Positions 1 to 5,210 of a stretch of DNA of 5,296 nucleotides are shown here, piece by piece (position 1 is the first letter of the stretch; each line of letters opens with the position of its first letter). The notes beneath the pieces were generated by a model. It was not told where the DNA came from. It saw only the letters and a program-made list of their open reading frames with translations, and did no database searches. The position numbers and the translations under genes were made by a program. This DNA is from VFKU01 sp964411925. Lineage in GTDB: Bacteria > Hydrogenedentota > Hydrogenedentia > Hydrogenedentales > GCA-2746185. The stretch lies in NCBI GenBank assembly GCA_964411925.1, contig CAYPNI010000197.1, forward strand, positions 1 through 5,296, written 5' to 3'.

Positions 1-216
1 GTCTGCGGTTGCGACGGCGCCCTCTGTCGGCTCATGGAACTCGGCAAGCGCGACGAGGCGAAGCAAATCGGGAACGAAGTCCTCCCGTTGGCCGCGGAAT
101 TCACCCGCTTGAGGCTCGAGCTCCAACAGGGTAAGGCGGTGGAAATAGCCAAGGCGGCGCAGGACAACGCCCAGAGGAGCGTCGCGCTGCTGCAACGAAT
201 TCGGTCGCACTACTAG
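1..216 (+). CDS. C-terminal end of an unidentified protein (partial, 5' end outside window)
   Basis: The frame is open from base 1 to the TAG at 214-216, so this is the last 71 residues of a gene that begins upstream. An internal ATG at 34 would give a 60-residue peptide, but no Shine-Dalgarno sequence precedes it and the frame continues upstream, so a separate small gene is unlikely. The visible part is soluble and probably all alpha-helical, rich in Ala, Leu, Glu, Lys and Arg. It includes a stretch resembling a TPR-type helix (LMELGKRDEAKQIGNEVLP) followed by a charged, Gln-rich amphipathic helix. Three cysteines lie near the left edge (V-C-G-C then L-C-R). I do not recognise the family. 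A TPR-like or helical C-terminal tail of a larger protein is a guess. The promoter and tRNA that follow suggest its transcription is separate from the genes downstream. Confidence 0.6.
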   Translation, partial: VCGCDGALCRLMELGKRDEAKQIGNEVLPLAAEFTRLRLELQQGKAVEIAKAAQDNAQRSVALLQRIRSHY

Positions 217-272
217 TGCGTTTTGGAGTTCCACCGACCGGTCGTGGCGCATGCCGAAGTGCCTTCTACGAA

Positions 273-302
273 TTGATTTACGATTCGTTCGGTTGCTATA
301 CT
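273..302 (+). promoter_or_regulatory. sigma-70-type promoter with extended -10, upstream of tRNA-Gln and prs
   Basis: A -35 element TTGATT (273-278, 4 of 6 to consensus) is followed after 18 nt by a -10 element TATACT (297-302, 5 of 6). The TG at 294-295, one base before the -10, makes it an extended -10 promoter. The predicted start is near 308-310, which would leave a leader of about 90 nt before the tRNA. This is the most AT-rich stretch in the 217-397 intergenic region, and its position fits a stable-RNA promoter that also drives prs. The call rests on motif matching only. Confidence 0.65.
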
Positions 303-341
303 CCCGCGGTTTTCGGAGCGCCGGGGCGGACCTTGCCTCGA

Positions 342-366
342 CCGCCCATTCGCGCCGGTTGGGCGG
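342..366 (+). other. hairpin in the tRNA-Gln leader
   Basis: Bases 342-348 (CCGCCCA) pair perfectly with 360-366 (TGGGCGG) around an 11-nt loop. An alternative stem pairs 324-329 (GGGCGG) with 342-347 (CCGCCC), so the two cannot form together. No T-tract follows either stem, so it is not an intrinsic terminator. It may simply be leader structure removed with the 5' end by RNase P. Confidence 0.35.
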
Positions 367-397
367 GGTCGGTGGCGATCCCAGGCCGCGACTGCGA

Positions 398-472
398 TGG
401 GGCGTCGCCAAGTGGTAAGGCACCGGGTTTTGGTCCCGGCATCCGAAGGTTCGAATCCTTCCGCCCCAGCCA
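398..472 (+). tRNA. tRNA-Gln, anticodon UUG, with encoded CCA
   Basis: A complete cloverleaf can be drawn. The acceptor stem is 398-404 with 462-468 (7 of 7 pairs, first pair U-A as usual for bacterial tRNA-Gln). The D stem is 407-409 with 419-421. The anticodon stem is 423-427 with 435-439, and loop 428-434 (TTTTGGT) places TTG at 430-432. A 5-nt variable region follows. The T stem is 445-449 with 457-461, and the T loop is TTCGAAT (450-456). The discriminator is G469, and CCA is encoded at 470-472, so the 3' end needs no CCA-adding enzyme for first synthesis. The anticodon reads CAA directly and CAG by wobble. The gene lies 55 nt upstream of prs with no terminator between them, so it is probably cut out of a longer transcript. 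Confidence 0.97.
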
Positions 473-527
473 GGCGCGGTCGTCCTTTCGGGTGTAACCC
501 TCGGCCAGAGTACGTGGAAGCGGAGCC

Positions 528-1475
528 GTGTCCTACAGCGACGAGATGAAAATTTTCTCGGGGTCTGCCTCGCAGGAACTCGCGAGCGGCGCCTGCGAAC
601 ACGTCTACGAAGTCATGGGCAAGGCCACCATCGGCCAGTTCAGCGACGGCGAGGTCCGCGTCCAGATCGGCGAGAACATCCGCGGCAAAGACGTTTTCAT
701 CATCAACAGCACCGCGCCGCCCATCAACCGCAACATCATGGAGCTGCTGATTCTCGTGGATGCGGCGCGCCGCGCGTCCGCCTCGCGCGTCACCGCAGTC
801 CTGCCCTACTTCGGCTACGCGCGCCAGGACCGCAAGGACAAGCCGCGCGCGCCGATCACCGCCAAGCTGGTTTCAAACCTGATTGTCACGGCGGGCGCCG
901 ACCGTGTGCTCACGGTGGACCTGCACGCCGACCAGATCCAGGGGTTCTTCGACGTACCGGTCGATCATTTGAGCGGCAACGTCGAGCTCGTCAAGCACAT
1001 GCAGAAATTACGCGGGCCCGACCTCGTCGTGGTCTCGCCGGACATGGGCAGCGTGCGCCGCGCACGCGAAGCGGCCAATCGCATGGACGCCTCGCTCGCG
1101 ATCGTGGACAAGCGCCGGCCGCGCGAGAACGAGTCCGAAGTGATGAACCTCATCGGCGAAGTCAAGGGCAAACGCGCGATTATCTTCGACGACATGATCG
1201 ACACCGCGGGCACGCTGGTCAAAGCCGCGCAGGCGGTCATGGATCACGGCGCGGTTTCCGTTTCAGCCTGCGCCACGCACGGCGTTTTCAGCGGAAATGC
1301 CATACAACGCATCGAAGACTCGGTATTGAGCGAAGTCATCATCAGCGACACGATTCCGCTGCGTGATGAGGCGCGCAACTCGACCAAAATCAAAGTCATC
1401 ACGTTTGCTCCGCTAATCGGCGAAGCGATCAAACGGATTCACGAGGAAAAATCGGTCAGCCTATTGTTCCGCTGA
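528..1475 (+). CDS. prs: ribose-phosphate pyrophosphokinase (PRPP synthetase)
   Basis: This cytosolic enzyme transfers the pyrophosphate of ATP to ribose 5-phosphate, making PRPP for purine, pyrimidine, histidine, tryptophan and NAD synthesis. The 315 residues match the usual class I length. Visible motifs are FSDGE (38-42), the catalytic flexible-loop region YFGYARQDRK (94-103), the PRPP synthetase signature DLHADQIQGFFDVP (131-144), DKRRPR (194-199) and the PRPP-binding loop DDMIDTAGTL (221-230). The two halves form the tandem phosphoribosyltransferase-like domains of the family. The GTG start at 528 is chosen because GGAAG (516-520) lies 7 nt upstream. An ATG at 546 (MKIFSG) would match the N-terminus of many homologues and removes only six residues, but its ribosome site is poorer. 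The gene heads the protein-coding part of the unit and ends 20 nt before rplY. All key motifs appear intact, so it should be active and ADP/phosphate-regulated like its family. Confidence 0.97.
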   Translation: MSYSDEMKIFSGSASQELASGACEHVYEVMGKATIGQFSDGEVRVQIGENIRGKDVFIINSTAPPINRNIMELLILVDAARRASASRVTAVLPYFGYARQDRKDKPRAPITAKLVSNLIVTAGADRVLTVDLHADQIQGFFDVPVDHLSGNVELVKHMQKLRGPDLVVVSPDMGSVRRAREAANRMDASLAIVDKRRPRENESEVMNLIGEVKGKRAIIFDDMIDTAGTLVKAAQAVMDHGAVSVSACATHGVFSGNAIQRIEDSVLSEVIISDTIPLRDEARNSTKIKVITFAPLIGEAIKRIHEEKSVSLLFR

Positions 1476-1495
1476 TCGCTGAGGAGCCCCACACC

Positions 1496-2191
1496 ATGAA
1501 GATGATTAGTCTGACGGCCTCGTCCCGCGAGCGTTCGGGTACCGGCCCATCGCGCCAGAACCGGCGCGACGGCCGCGTCCCCGCGGTGGTCTACGGCCCG
1601 GGTCAGAAACCCGTGCACGTGACGTTCAATGAGCGCGAGTTCACCACCGCCATCCACGGCGCGCAGGGCGAACACGCGATCGTGGACCTCAAAGTGAGCG
1701 ATCATCCGGACCTGAACGGGCCCACCCTGCTCAAAGAGGTGCAGCACCACCCGGTCCGCGGCCACGTTATCCACGCTGACCTGATGCGCATCGACCTCAA
1801 GCGGAAGATCACGACCATGGTGCCGACCAAGCTCGAAGGCCGGCCGATCGGTGTCGTCGACGGCGGCGTCCTGGAACACGCGACCCGCGAGGTCGAAGTC
1901 TCGTGTCTGCCGACGGCCATTCCGGACTTCCTGAAGGCCGACGTCTCCGAAATCAAGATCGGGCACAGTCTGACCATCGCGGCGCTTGTCGTGCCCGAAG
2001 GCATCGAAGTATTGACGAACCCCGATCGCGTACTGGCGGTCGTACAGGTGCCGCGCGTTATCGTTGAAACCGTTGCGGCGCCGGCTGAGGGTGCCGAACC
2101 CGGCGCGGTTCCTGCCGAGGGCGAGGCCGCGGCTGCTCCGGCGGCGGCCACAGCGGCTGCCCCTGCGGCGGCGGAAGGCAAGAAATCCTGA
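1496..2191 (+). CDS. rplY: 50S ribosomal protein bL25, long Ctc/TL5 form
   Basis: bL25 binds 5S rRNA in the central protuberance of the large ribosomal subunit; the long form is called Ctc or TL5. The 231-residue protein shows the N-terminal L25 domain (about 1-95) with GRVPAVVYG (26-34) and the conserved segment KEVQHHPVRGHVIHADL (80-96). The all-beta Ctc C-terminal domain follows (about 100-186), including DVSEIKIGHSLTIAAL (149-164). Residues from about 193 onwards form a low-complexity Ala/Pro/Glu/Gly tail ending in GKKS, probably disordered. E. coli L25 is only about 94 residues and lacks the second domain. The ATG at 1496 follows GAGGAG (1481-1486) at 9 nt; a second ATG at 1502 is possible but less well spaced. 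The gene sits 20 nt after prs and 20 nt before pth, the classic prs-ctc-pth arrangement. Regulation is probably that of the operon. Confidence 0.96.
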   Translation: MKMISLTASSRERSGTGPSRQNRRDGRVPAVVYGPGQKPVHVTFNEREFTTAIHGAQGEHAIVDLKVSDHPDLNGPTLLKEVQHHPVRGHVIHADLMRIDLKRKITTMVPTKLEGRPIGVVDGGVLEHATREVEVSCLPTAIPDFLKADVSEIKIGHSLTIAALVVPEGIEVLTNPDRVLAVVQVPRVIVETVAAPAEGAEPGAVPAEGEAAAAPAAATAAAPAAAEGKKS

Positions 2192-2211
2192 CGGACGCGA
2201 CCGCGAGCGGC

Positions 2212-2769
2212 GTGCGACTGATCGTTGGGCTCGGCAATCCCGGCCGGGCCTACAGCCATACGCGGCACAACGTCGGGTTTGACGTGCTCGATCGGCTCGC
2301 CGAACGCCTCAACGTCGCGTTCGCCCGCGAGAAGTTCAGCGGGCAGATCGCCGAGGCGCGGCTGGACGGGCGGAAGATTCTGCTCCTCAAGCCGTTGACG
2401 TTCATGAATCTGAGCGGAGACAGCGTGGCACAGGCCGCCCGGTATCATGCGGACGGTCCGGGTGAGATTCTGGTCGTTTACGACGAGGTCGATCTGCCGC
2501 TTGGAAAGGTCCGGCTCCGCAAGAATGGCACCGGCGGTACGCATAACGGCATGAAATCGGTAATCGAACGTTTGGGCAGCGAGGACGTGCCCCGGCTGCG
2601 CGTGGGTGTGGGCGCCGAAGCCCAGCGCGGCGAGCGCGTGGGTCACGTGCTCGGCAAGTTCCGGCCCGACGAGCGCGAGTCCATCGACTTGGCGATGGAC
2701 ACGGCAGTCGAAGCGTGTCTGTGCTGCATCCGGGAAGGCCTGGACGCGGCCATGAACCGATACAACTGA
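2212..2769 (+). CDS. pth: peptidyl-tRNA hydrolase
   Basis: This cytosolic enzyme cleaves the ester bond of peptidyl-tRNAs that fall off the ribosome, freeing tRNA for reuse. At 185 residues it is close to the 185-200 usual for bacterial Pth. The N-terminal signature GLGNPG is at 6-11. Residues equivalent to the E. coli active site are present: N9, catalytic H19 in TRHN, N66 in TFMNLSG, D91 in YDEVDLP and N112 in GTHNG. The GTG at 2212 is chosen because it places MRLIVGLGNPG at the N-terminus as in homologues, and no ATG, GTG or TTG lies in frame between it and the rplY stop. No good Shine-Dalgarno precedes it (at best GAGCGG-like bases), so translation may be coupled to rplY, 20 nt upstream. 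The stop codon TGA forms part of the ilvN ribosome site. The gene looks intact. Confidence 0.96.
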   Translation: MRLIVGLGNPGRAYSHTRHNVGFDVLDRLAERLNVAFAREKFSGQIAEARLDGRKILLLKPLTFMNLSGDSVAQAARYHADGPGEILVVYDEVDLPLGKVRLRKNGTGGTHNGMKSVIERLGSEDVPRLRVGVGAEAQRGERVGHVLGKFRPDERESIDLAMDTAVEACLCCIREGLDAAMNRYN

Positions 2770-2780
2770 GGTTTCGATCC

Positions 2781-3296
2781 ATGTTGCACACCATCAGCGT
2801 TCTCGTTGACAACCACTTCGGCGTGCTTGCCCGGATCTCCGGCCTGTTCAGTTCGCGGGGCTACAACATCGAGAGCCTGTGTGTAGGCGTAACCGAGGAC
2901 GCCACGATTTCGCGGATGACGGTCGCCGTCCACGGCGACGAGCGGGTGCTCCTGCAGATCATCAATCAGCTCGAGAAACTCGTCGAGGTGATCGAAGTCA
3001 AGGATCTGACCCGCGAAAAACACGTCGAGCGTGAGTTGCTGCTGGTGAAGGTGACCGCCGGCGCGGAACGCCGCGCCGAACTGCTCGAAATCACCAGCAT
3101 CTTCCGCGCGAAAGTGATCGACATGAGCCGCGATGCGGTGATCATCGAAGTCACCGGCTCGGAAGACAAGATCGCGGCGTTTGTGGACATGGTGCGTCCG
3201 TTCGGCATCGCCGAGATCGCGCGCACCGGCAAGATCGCGTTGTTGCGGTCGGCCCAGGGCGCCGGGCAACTCGCGGAGACGGTTGCGAAGGCGTAA
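2781..3296 (+). CDS. ilvN: acetolactate synthase small (regulatory) subunit
   Basis: This is the regulatory subunit of acetohydroxyacid synthase, the first common enzyme of valine, leucine and isoleucine synthesis. It activates the catalytic subunit IlvB and confers valine feedback inhibition. The 171 residues show an N-terminal ACT domain (about 4-74) with GVLARISGLFSSRGYNIESL (14-33). A C-terminal ALS small-subunit domain follows (about 82-158), starting with HVERELLLVKV. N11, G14 and N29 align without gaps with the E. coli IlvH residues needed for valine response, so valine sensitivity is expected. The ATG at 2781 is preceded by TGAGGT (2767-2772), which overlaps the pth stop, and MLHTISVLVDN matches family N-termini. 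An in-frame upstream GTG at 2715 lies deep inside pth and is rejected. No ilvB is present next to it. The gene is followed by a 101-nt leader and ilvC, the next enzyme of the pathway. Confidence 0.95.
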   Translation: MLHTISVLVDNHFGVLARISGLFSSRGYNIESLCVGVTEDATISRMTVAVHGDERVLLQIINQLEKLVEVIEVKDLTREKHVERELLLVKVTAGAERRAELLEITSIFRAKVIDMSRDAVIIEVTGSEDKIAAFVDMVRPFGIAEIARTGKIALLRSAQGAGQLAETVAKA

Positions 3297-3311
3297 GTCC
3301 ATTGCCGGAAG

Positions 3312-3359
3312 GGCGAGCGTACTCGCGAGCCGGGGATACAACGCGAGCGTCGGCTCGCC
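3312..3359 (+). repeat. repeat-rich, foldable leader upstream of ilvC
   Basis: The 101 nt between ilvN and ilvC hold three direct GCGAGC copies (3313-3318, 3325-3330, 3343-3348) and one inverted copy inside GGCTCGCC (3352-3359). The inverted copy can pair with any of the three: GGCGAGC 3312-3318 with 3353-3359, GCGAGCC 3325-3331 with 3352-3358, or GCGAGC 3343-3348 with 3353-3358 around a 4-nt loop. In addition GCGAG 3313-3317 can pair with CTCGC 3322-3326 around CGTA. There is no T-tract and no visible leader peptide rich in Ile, Val or Leu codons. The block could be an operator, a processing or alternative-fold element, or a decayed repeat. The pairing is seen directly; a regulatory role is inference. 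Confidence 0.5.
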
Positions 3360-3363
3360 AACA

Positions 3364-3369
3364 TATAAG
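3364..3369 (+). promoter_or_regulatory. possible -10 box for an ilvC-proximal promoter
   Basis: TATAAG matches the -10 consensus at 5 of 6 bases and lies 29 nt before the ilvC start codon, in the only AT-rich spot of the intergenic region. No convincing -35 hexamer lies 16-18 nt upstream, where the GCGAGC repeats are; an activator site there is possible but not shown. The start of transcription would be near 3375-3377. Confidence 0.3.
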
Positions 3370-3383
3370 AGCGGATCGAGGAC

Positions 3384-3390
3384 GGAGGAG
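3384..3390 (+). promoter_or_regulatory. strong ribosome binding site deciding the ilvC start
   Basis: GGAGGAG lies 7 nt before the GTG at 3398. It is the best Shine-Dalgarno match in the window. It excludes the in-frame TTG at 3302, which would add 32 Arg-rich residues not found in the KARI family. Confidence 0.85.
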
Positions 3391-3397
3391 AGTACCC

Positions 3398-4393
3398 GTG
3401 GCGAAAATGTACTACGAGAAGGACGCGGACCTGAGTCTACTCAAGGGCAAGACGGTCGCGGTCATTGGATACGGCAGTCAGGGCCACGCGCATGCGATGA
3501 ATCTGCGCGACAGCGGCGTCAGCGTGGTCGTCGGCCACCGCGGCGGCGCGCAGAGCAAGACCTGCCAGGCCGCGAAGGAAGCCGGCTTCGAGGTGCTCTC
3601 CGTGGCCGACGCGGCCAAGCGGGCCAACATCGTCATGGTCCTCATTCCGGACACCATCCAGAAGACGGTCTACGAAAACGAAATCGCGCCGAACATGAAG
3701 AAAGGCGACTCGCTCATGTTCGCGCACGGGTTTAACATCCACTTCGGCCGCGTGAAGCCGAGCGCGGACATCGACGTGTTCATGATCGCGCCCAAGGGCC
3801 CGGGCCACCTCGTGCGCGATGAATACGAGCGCGGCGCGGGCGTGCCGTGCCTGGTCGCGATCTATCAGGACGCCACGGGCAACGCGCTCAAGACCGCGCT
3901 CGCCTACGGCGCGGGAATCGGCGGCGCCCGCGCAGGAATCATCGAGACGACGTTCAAGGAAGAAACCGAAACCGACCTCTTCGGCGAACAAACGGTGCTG
4001 TGCGGCGGCTCGGCGGCGCTGATCAAGGCCGGCTTCGAAGTGTTGACCGAAGCGGGTTATCAGCCCGAAATCGCGTATTTCGAGGTCATGCACGAGTTGA
4101 AGCTGATTGTGGATCTATATTATCGTGGCGGATTGAAGTTCATGAACTACTCCGTGAGCGACACGGCGGAGTATGGCGGCATGAGCGTCGGACCGAAGAT
4201 CGTAACCGCCGCCACGAAACAGGCGATGCGGGATCAGCTCAAGCGCATCCAGAACGGGGACTTCGCAAAGGAATGGATCGGAGAGTTCGAGTCAGGCGGC
4301 AAGAACTTCCAGCGTCTTCGCGACGCGGATGCCAGCCACCCTGTCGAGAAGGTGGGGGCGGAACTCCGAAAAATGATGCCCTGGATTCGGTGA
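3398..4393 (+). CDS. ilvC: ketol-acid reductoisomerase, class I short form (KARI)
   Basis: This cytosolic enzyme isomerises and reduces 2-acetolactate or 2-aceto-2-hydroxybutyrate to the dihydroxy acid, the second common step of branched-chain amino-acid synthesis, using Mg2+ and usually NADPH. The 331 residues fit the short class I form. The Rossmann motif GYGSQGHAHA is at 24-33. The cofactor-discriminating loop lies around 46-56 (R48, S53, T55). AHGFNIHFG (109-117) and PKGPGHLVR (132-140) follow. The knotted C-terminal domain contains ETDLFGEQ (191-198), with metal ligands D193 and E197, then YFEVMHELKLIVDL (227-240) with E229 and E233, and SVSDTAEYG (252-260) with substrate-contacting S254. 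The ending KMMPWIR is typical. The GTG start at 3398 is fixed by GGAGGAG 7 nt upstream; an ATG at 3407 is a less likely alternative. A terminator follows the stop codon almost at once. All catalytic residues seem present; the specificity loop looks longer than in common NADPH forms. Confidence 0.97.
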   Translation: MAKMYYEKDADLSLLKGKTVAVIGYGSQGHAHAMNLRDSGVSVVVGHRGGAQSKTCQAAKEAGFEVLSVADAAKRANIVMVLIPDTIQKTVYENEIAPNMKKGDSLMFAHGFNIHFGRVKPSADIDVFMIAPKGPGHLVRDEYERGAGVPCLVAIYQDATGNALKTALAYGAGIGGARAGIIETTFKEETETDLFGEQTVLCGGSAALIKAGFEVLTEAGYQPEIAYFEVMHELKLIVDLYYRGGLKFMNYSVSDTAEYGGMSVGPKIVTAATKQAMRDQLKRIQNGDFAKEWIGEFESGGKNFQRLRDADASHPVEKVGAELRKMMPWIR

Positions 4394-4396
4394 ACC

Positions 4397-4425
4397 GGGC
4401 CGCAGCGTAAGCTGCGGCCTTTTTT
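4397..4425 (+). terminator. intrinsic (Rho-independent) terminator after ilvC
   Basis: A perfect 9-bp GC-rich stem, GGCCGCAGC (4398-4406) with GCTGCGGCC (4411-4419), encloses a GTAA loop of the stable GNRA class. Six T follow at once (4420-4425). The hairpin starts 4 nt after the ilvC stop codon, so it should end the prs-to-ilvC transcript efficiently. The reverse strand has no matching T-tract on the other side, so it acts in one direction. Confidence 0.95.
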
Positions 4426-4447
4426 GTTGCACTCGCGAGCGCGAGGG

Positions 4448-4453
4448 AAAGAG
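4448..4453 (+). promoter_or_regulatory. ribosome binding site deciding the TTG start of the zinc-ribbon gene
   Basis: AAAGAG lies 6 nt before TTG 4460; a further GAGGG (4443-4447) lies 12 nt before it. These support initiation at TTG 4460 and not at the in-frame TTG codons 4424 or 4427, which overlap or abut the terminator T-tract. The GAGGG partly overlaps a small hairpin (CTCGC 4432-4436 with GCGAG 4441-4445). Confidence 0.5.
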
Positions 4454-4459
4454 TCAAGG

Positions 4460-5209
4460 TTGAATAGTCTGATCAAGCTTCAGGAGCTCGACGCGCGCCT
4501 GCACGACTGCCATGCGCGCGAACGGGAGATCCCCAAGCAGAAGACGAAGTACCTGACCATCCGCGACCGGCTTACCGCGGAACTCAAGGAACGCGAGCAA
4601 CACGTCAAAAACCTCGAACTCGAACAGCGCGGCGCGGAAAAAGACATCGAACAGAAGAAAGAACAAATCCTCAAATATCAGCAGCAGCTCAATTCGGTCA
4701 AGAAGAACGAGGAATACGCCGCGCTGCTGCACGAGATCGACGCTGTCAAGAAAACGATCGGCCAGCGCGAGGAGCGCATCATCGCGATCATGGTCGAGAT
4801 GGACGAAGCCAAGGCGCGCCTCGACGAGGATCGCAAACGCATCGCCGAGGAACAGAAACGCCTCGACAAGGAGTGCGCGGAGATCGACGCCGAACTGGCC
4901 GAAGCGGTAAAGAAACGCGTCGTGCTCGAAACCGAACGGCCGACGATTGCCGTCGGCGTCGAAAAGGACCTGATCTCCAAGTACGACCGGCTGCGCAAGA
5001 AGTTTCCATCGGGCGACGTACTCGTGCCGATGCTGAACGAAGTCTGCACCGGCTGCAACATGCACCTGCGCCCGCAGATCGTTAACGAAATCCTGCAGGG
5101 GCACAAGATTCACGCCTGCCAGCACTGCGGCCGCCTGCTCTTCCATCCGGACAACTTCGCCGAGAACACGACCGGCACGGAAAAGGCGGCGTCCGGCATC
5201 GAGGCCTGA
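4460..5209 (+). CDS. coiled-coil protein with C-terminal C4 zinc ribbon (PF02591-type)
   Basis: The 249-residue protein has a long, highly charged alpha-helical coiled coil (about 1-180; rich in Glu, Lys, Arg, Gln with heptad-spaced Leu/Ile). It includes the family segment SVKKNEEYAALLHEI (79-93). A zinc ribbon follows, with ligands C196-x2-C199 (CTGC) and C220-x2-C223 (CQHC), separated by the usual 20-residue spacer containing MHLRPQIVNEI. The family is widespread, cytosolic and of poorly defined role; binding to nucleic acid or to partner proteins through the ribbon is suggested by its fold, not shown here. The start is TTG at 4460, chosen from the upstream AAAGAG and because MNSLIKLQELDARL matches the family N-terminus. 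The gene stands just behind the ilvC terminator with only about 34 nt between, so its promoter is not obvious. Its stop codon is one base before accD, implying coupled translation. Length and ligands look complete. Confidence 0.9.
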   Translation: MNSLIKLQELDARLHDCHAREREIPKQKTKYLTIRDRLTAELKEREQHVKNLELEQRGAEKDIEQKKEQILKYQQQLNSVKKNEEYAALLHEIDAVKKTIGQREERIIAIMVEMDEAKARLDEDRKRIAEEQKRLDKECAEIDAELAEAVKKRVVLETERPTIAVGVEKDLISKYDRLRKKFPSGDVLVPMLNEVCTGCNMHLRPQIVNEILQGHKIHACQHCGRLLFHPDNFAENTTGTEKAASGIEA

Positions 5210-5210
5210 G

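Noticed and set aside
216..497. 93-codon plus-strand frame across the promoter and tRNA
   Set aside because: It runs through a complete tRNA gene and the promoter, has no ribosome site, and resembles no known protein.
473..527. Terminator between tRNA-Gln and prs
   Set aside because: Only a 4-bp stem (GGGT 490-493 with ACCC 497-500) is present and there is no T-tract.
1702..2646. 314-codon minus-strand frame across rplY and pth
   Set aside because: It overlaps two recognised genes end to end, includes the Ala tail in reverse, and shows no motif or plausible ribosome site.
2643..3341. 232-codon minus-strand frame over ilvN
   Set aside because: Antisense shadow of ilvN; a His/Asp-rich translation typical of reversed GC-rich coding sequence.
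3302..3397. N-terminal extension of ilvC from TTG 3302
   Set aside because: The extension is Arg-rich and unlike KARI N-termini, and GGAGGAG at 3384-3390 clearly serves GTG 3398.
4097..4123. Possible promoter inside ilvC (TTGAAG 4097-4102, TATTAT 4118-4123) for the zinc-ribbon gene
   Set aside because: The spacer is only 15 nt, the bases encode the conserved HELKLIVDLYY segment, and the site is over 330 nt from the gene. It cannot be excluded, but the support is weak.
4431..4440. ACTCGCGAGC shared between the two intergenic regions (3321-3330 and 4431-4440) as a possible common operator
   Set aside because: The same 10-mer also occurs inside prs coding sequence (578-587). In GC-rich DNA of this length several 10-base matches are expected by chance.
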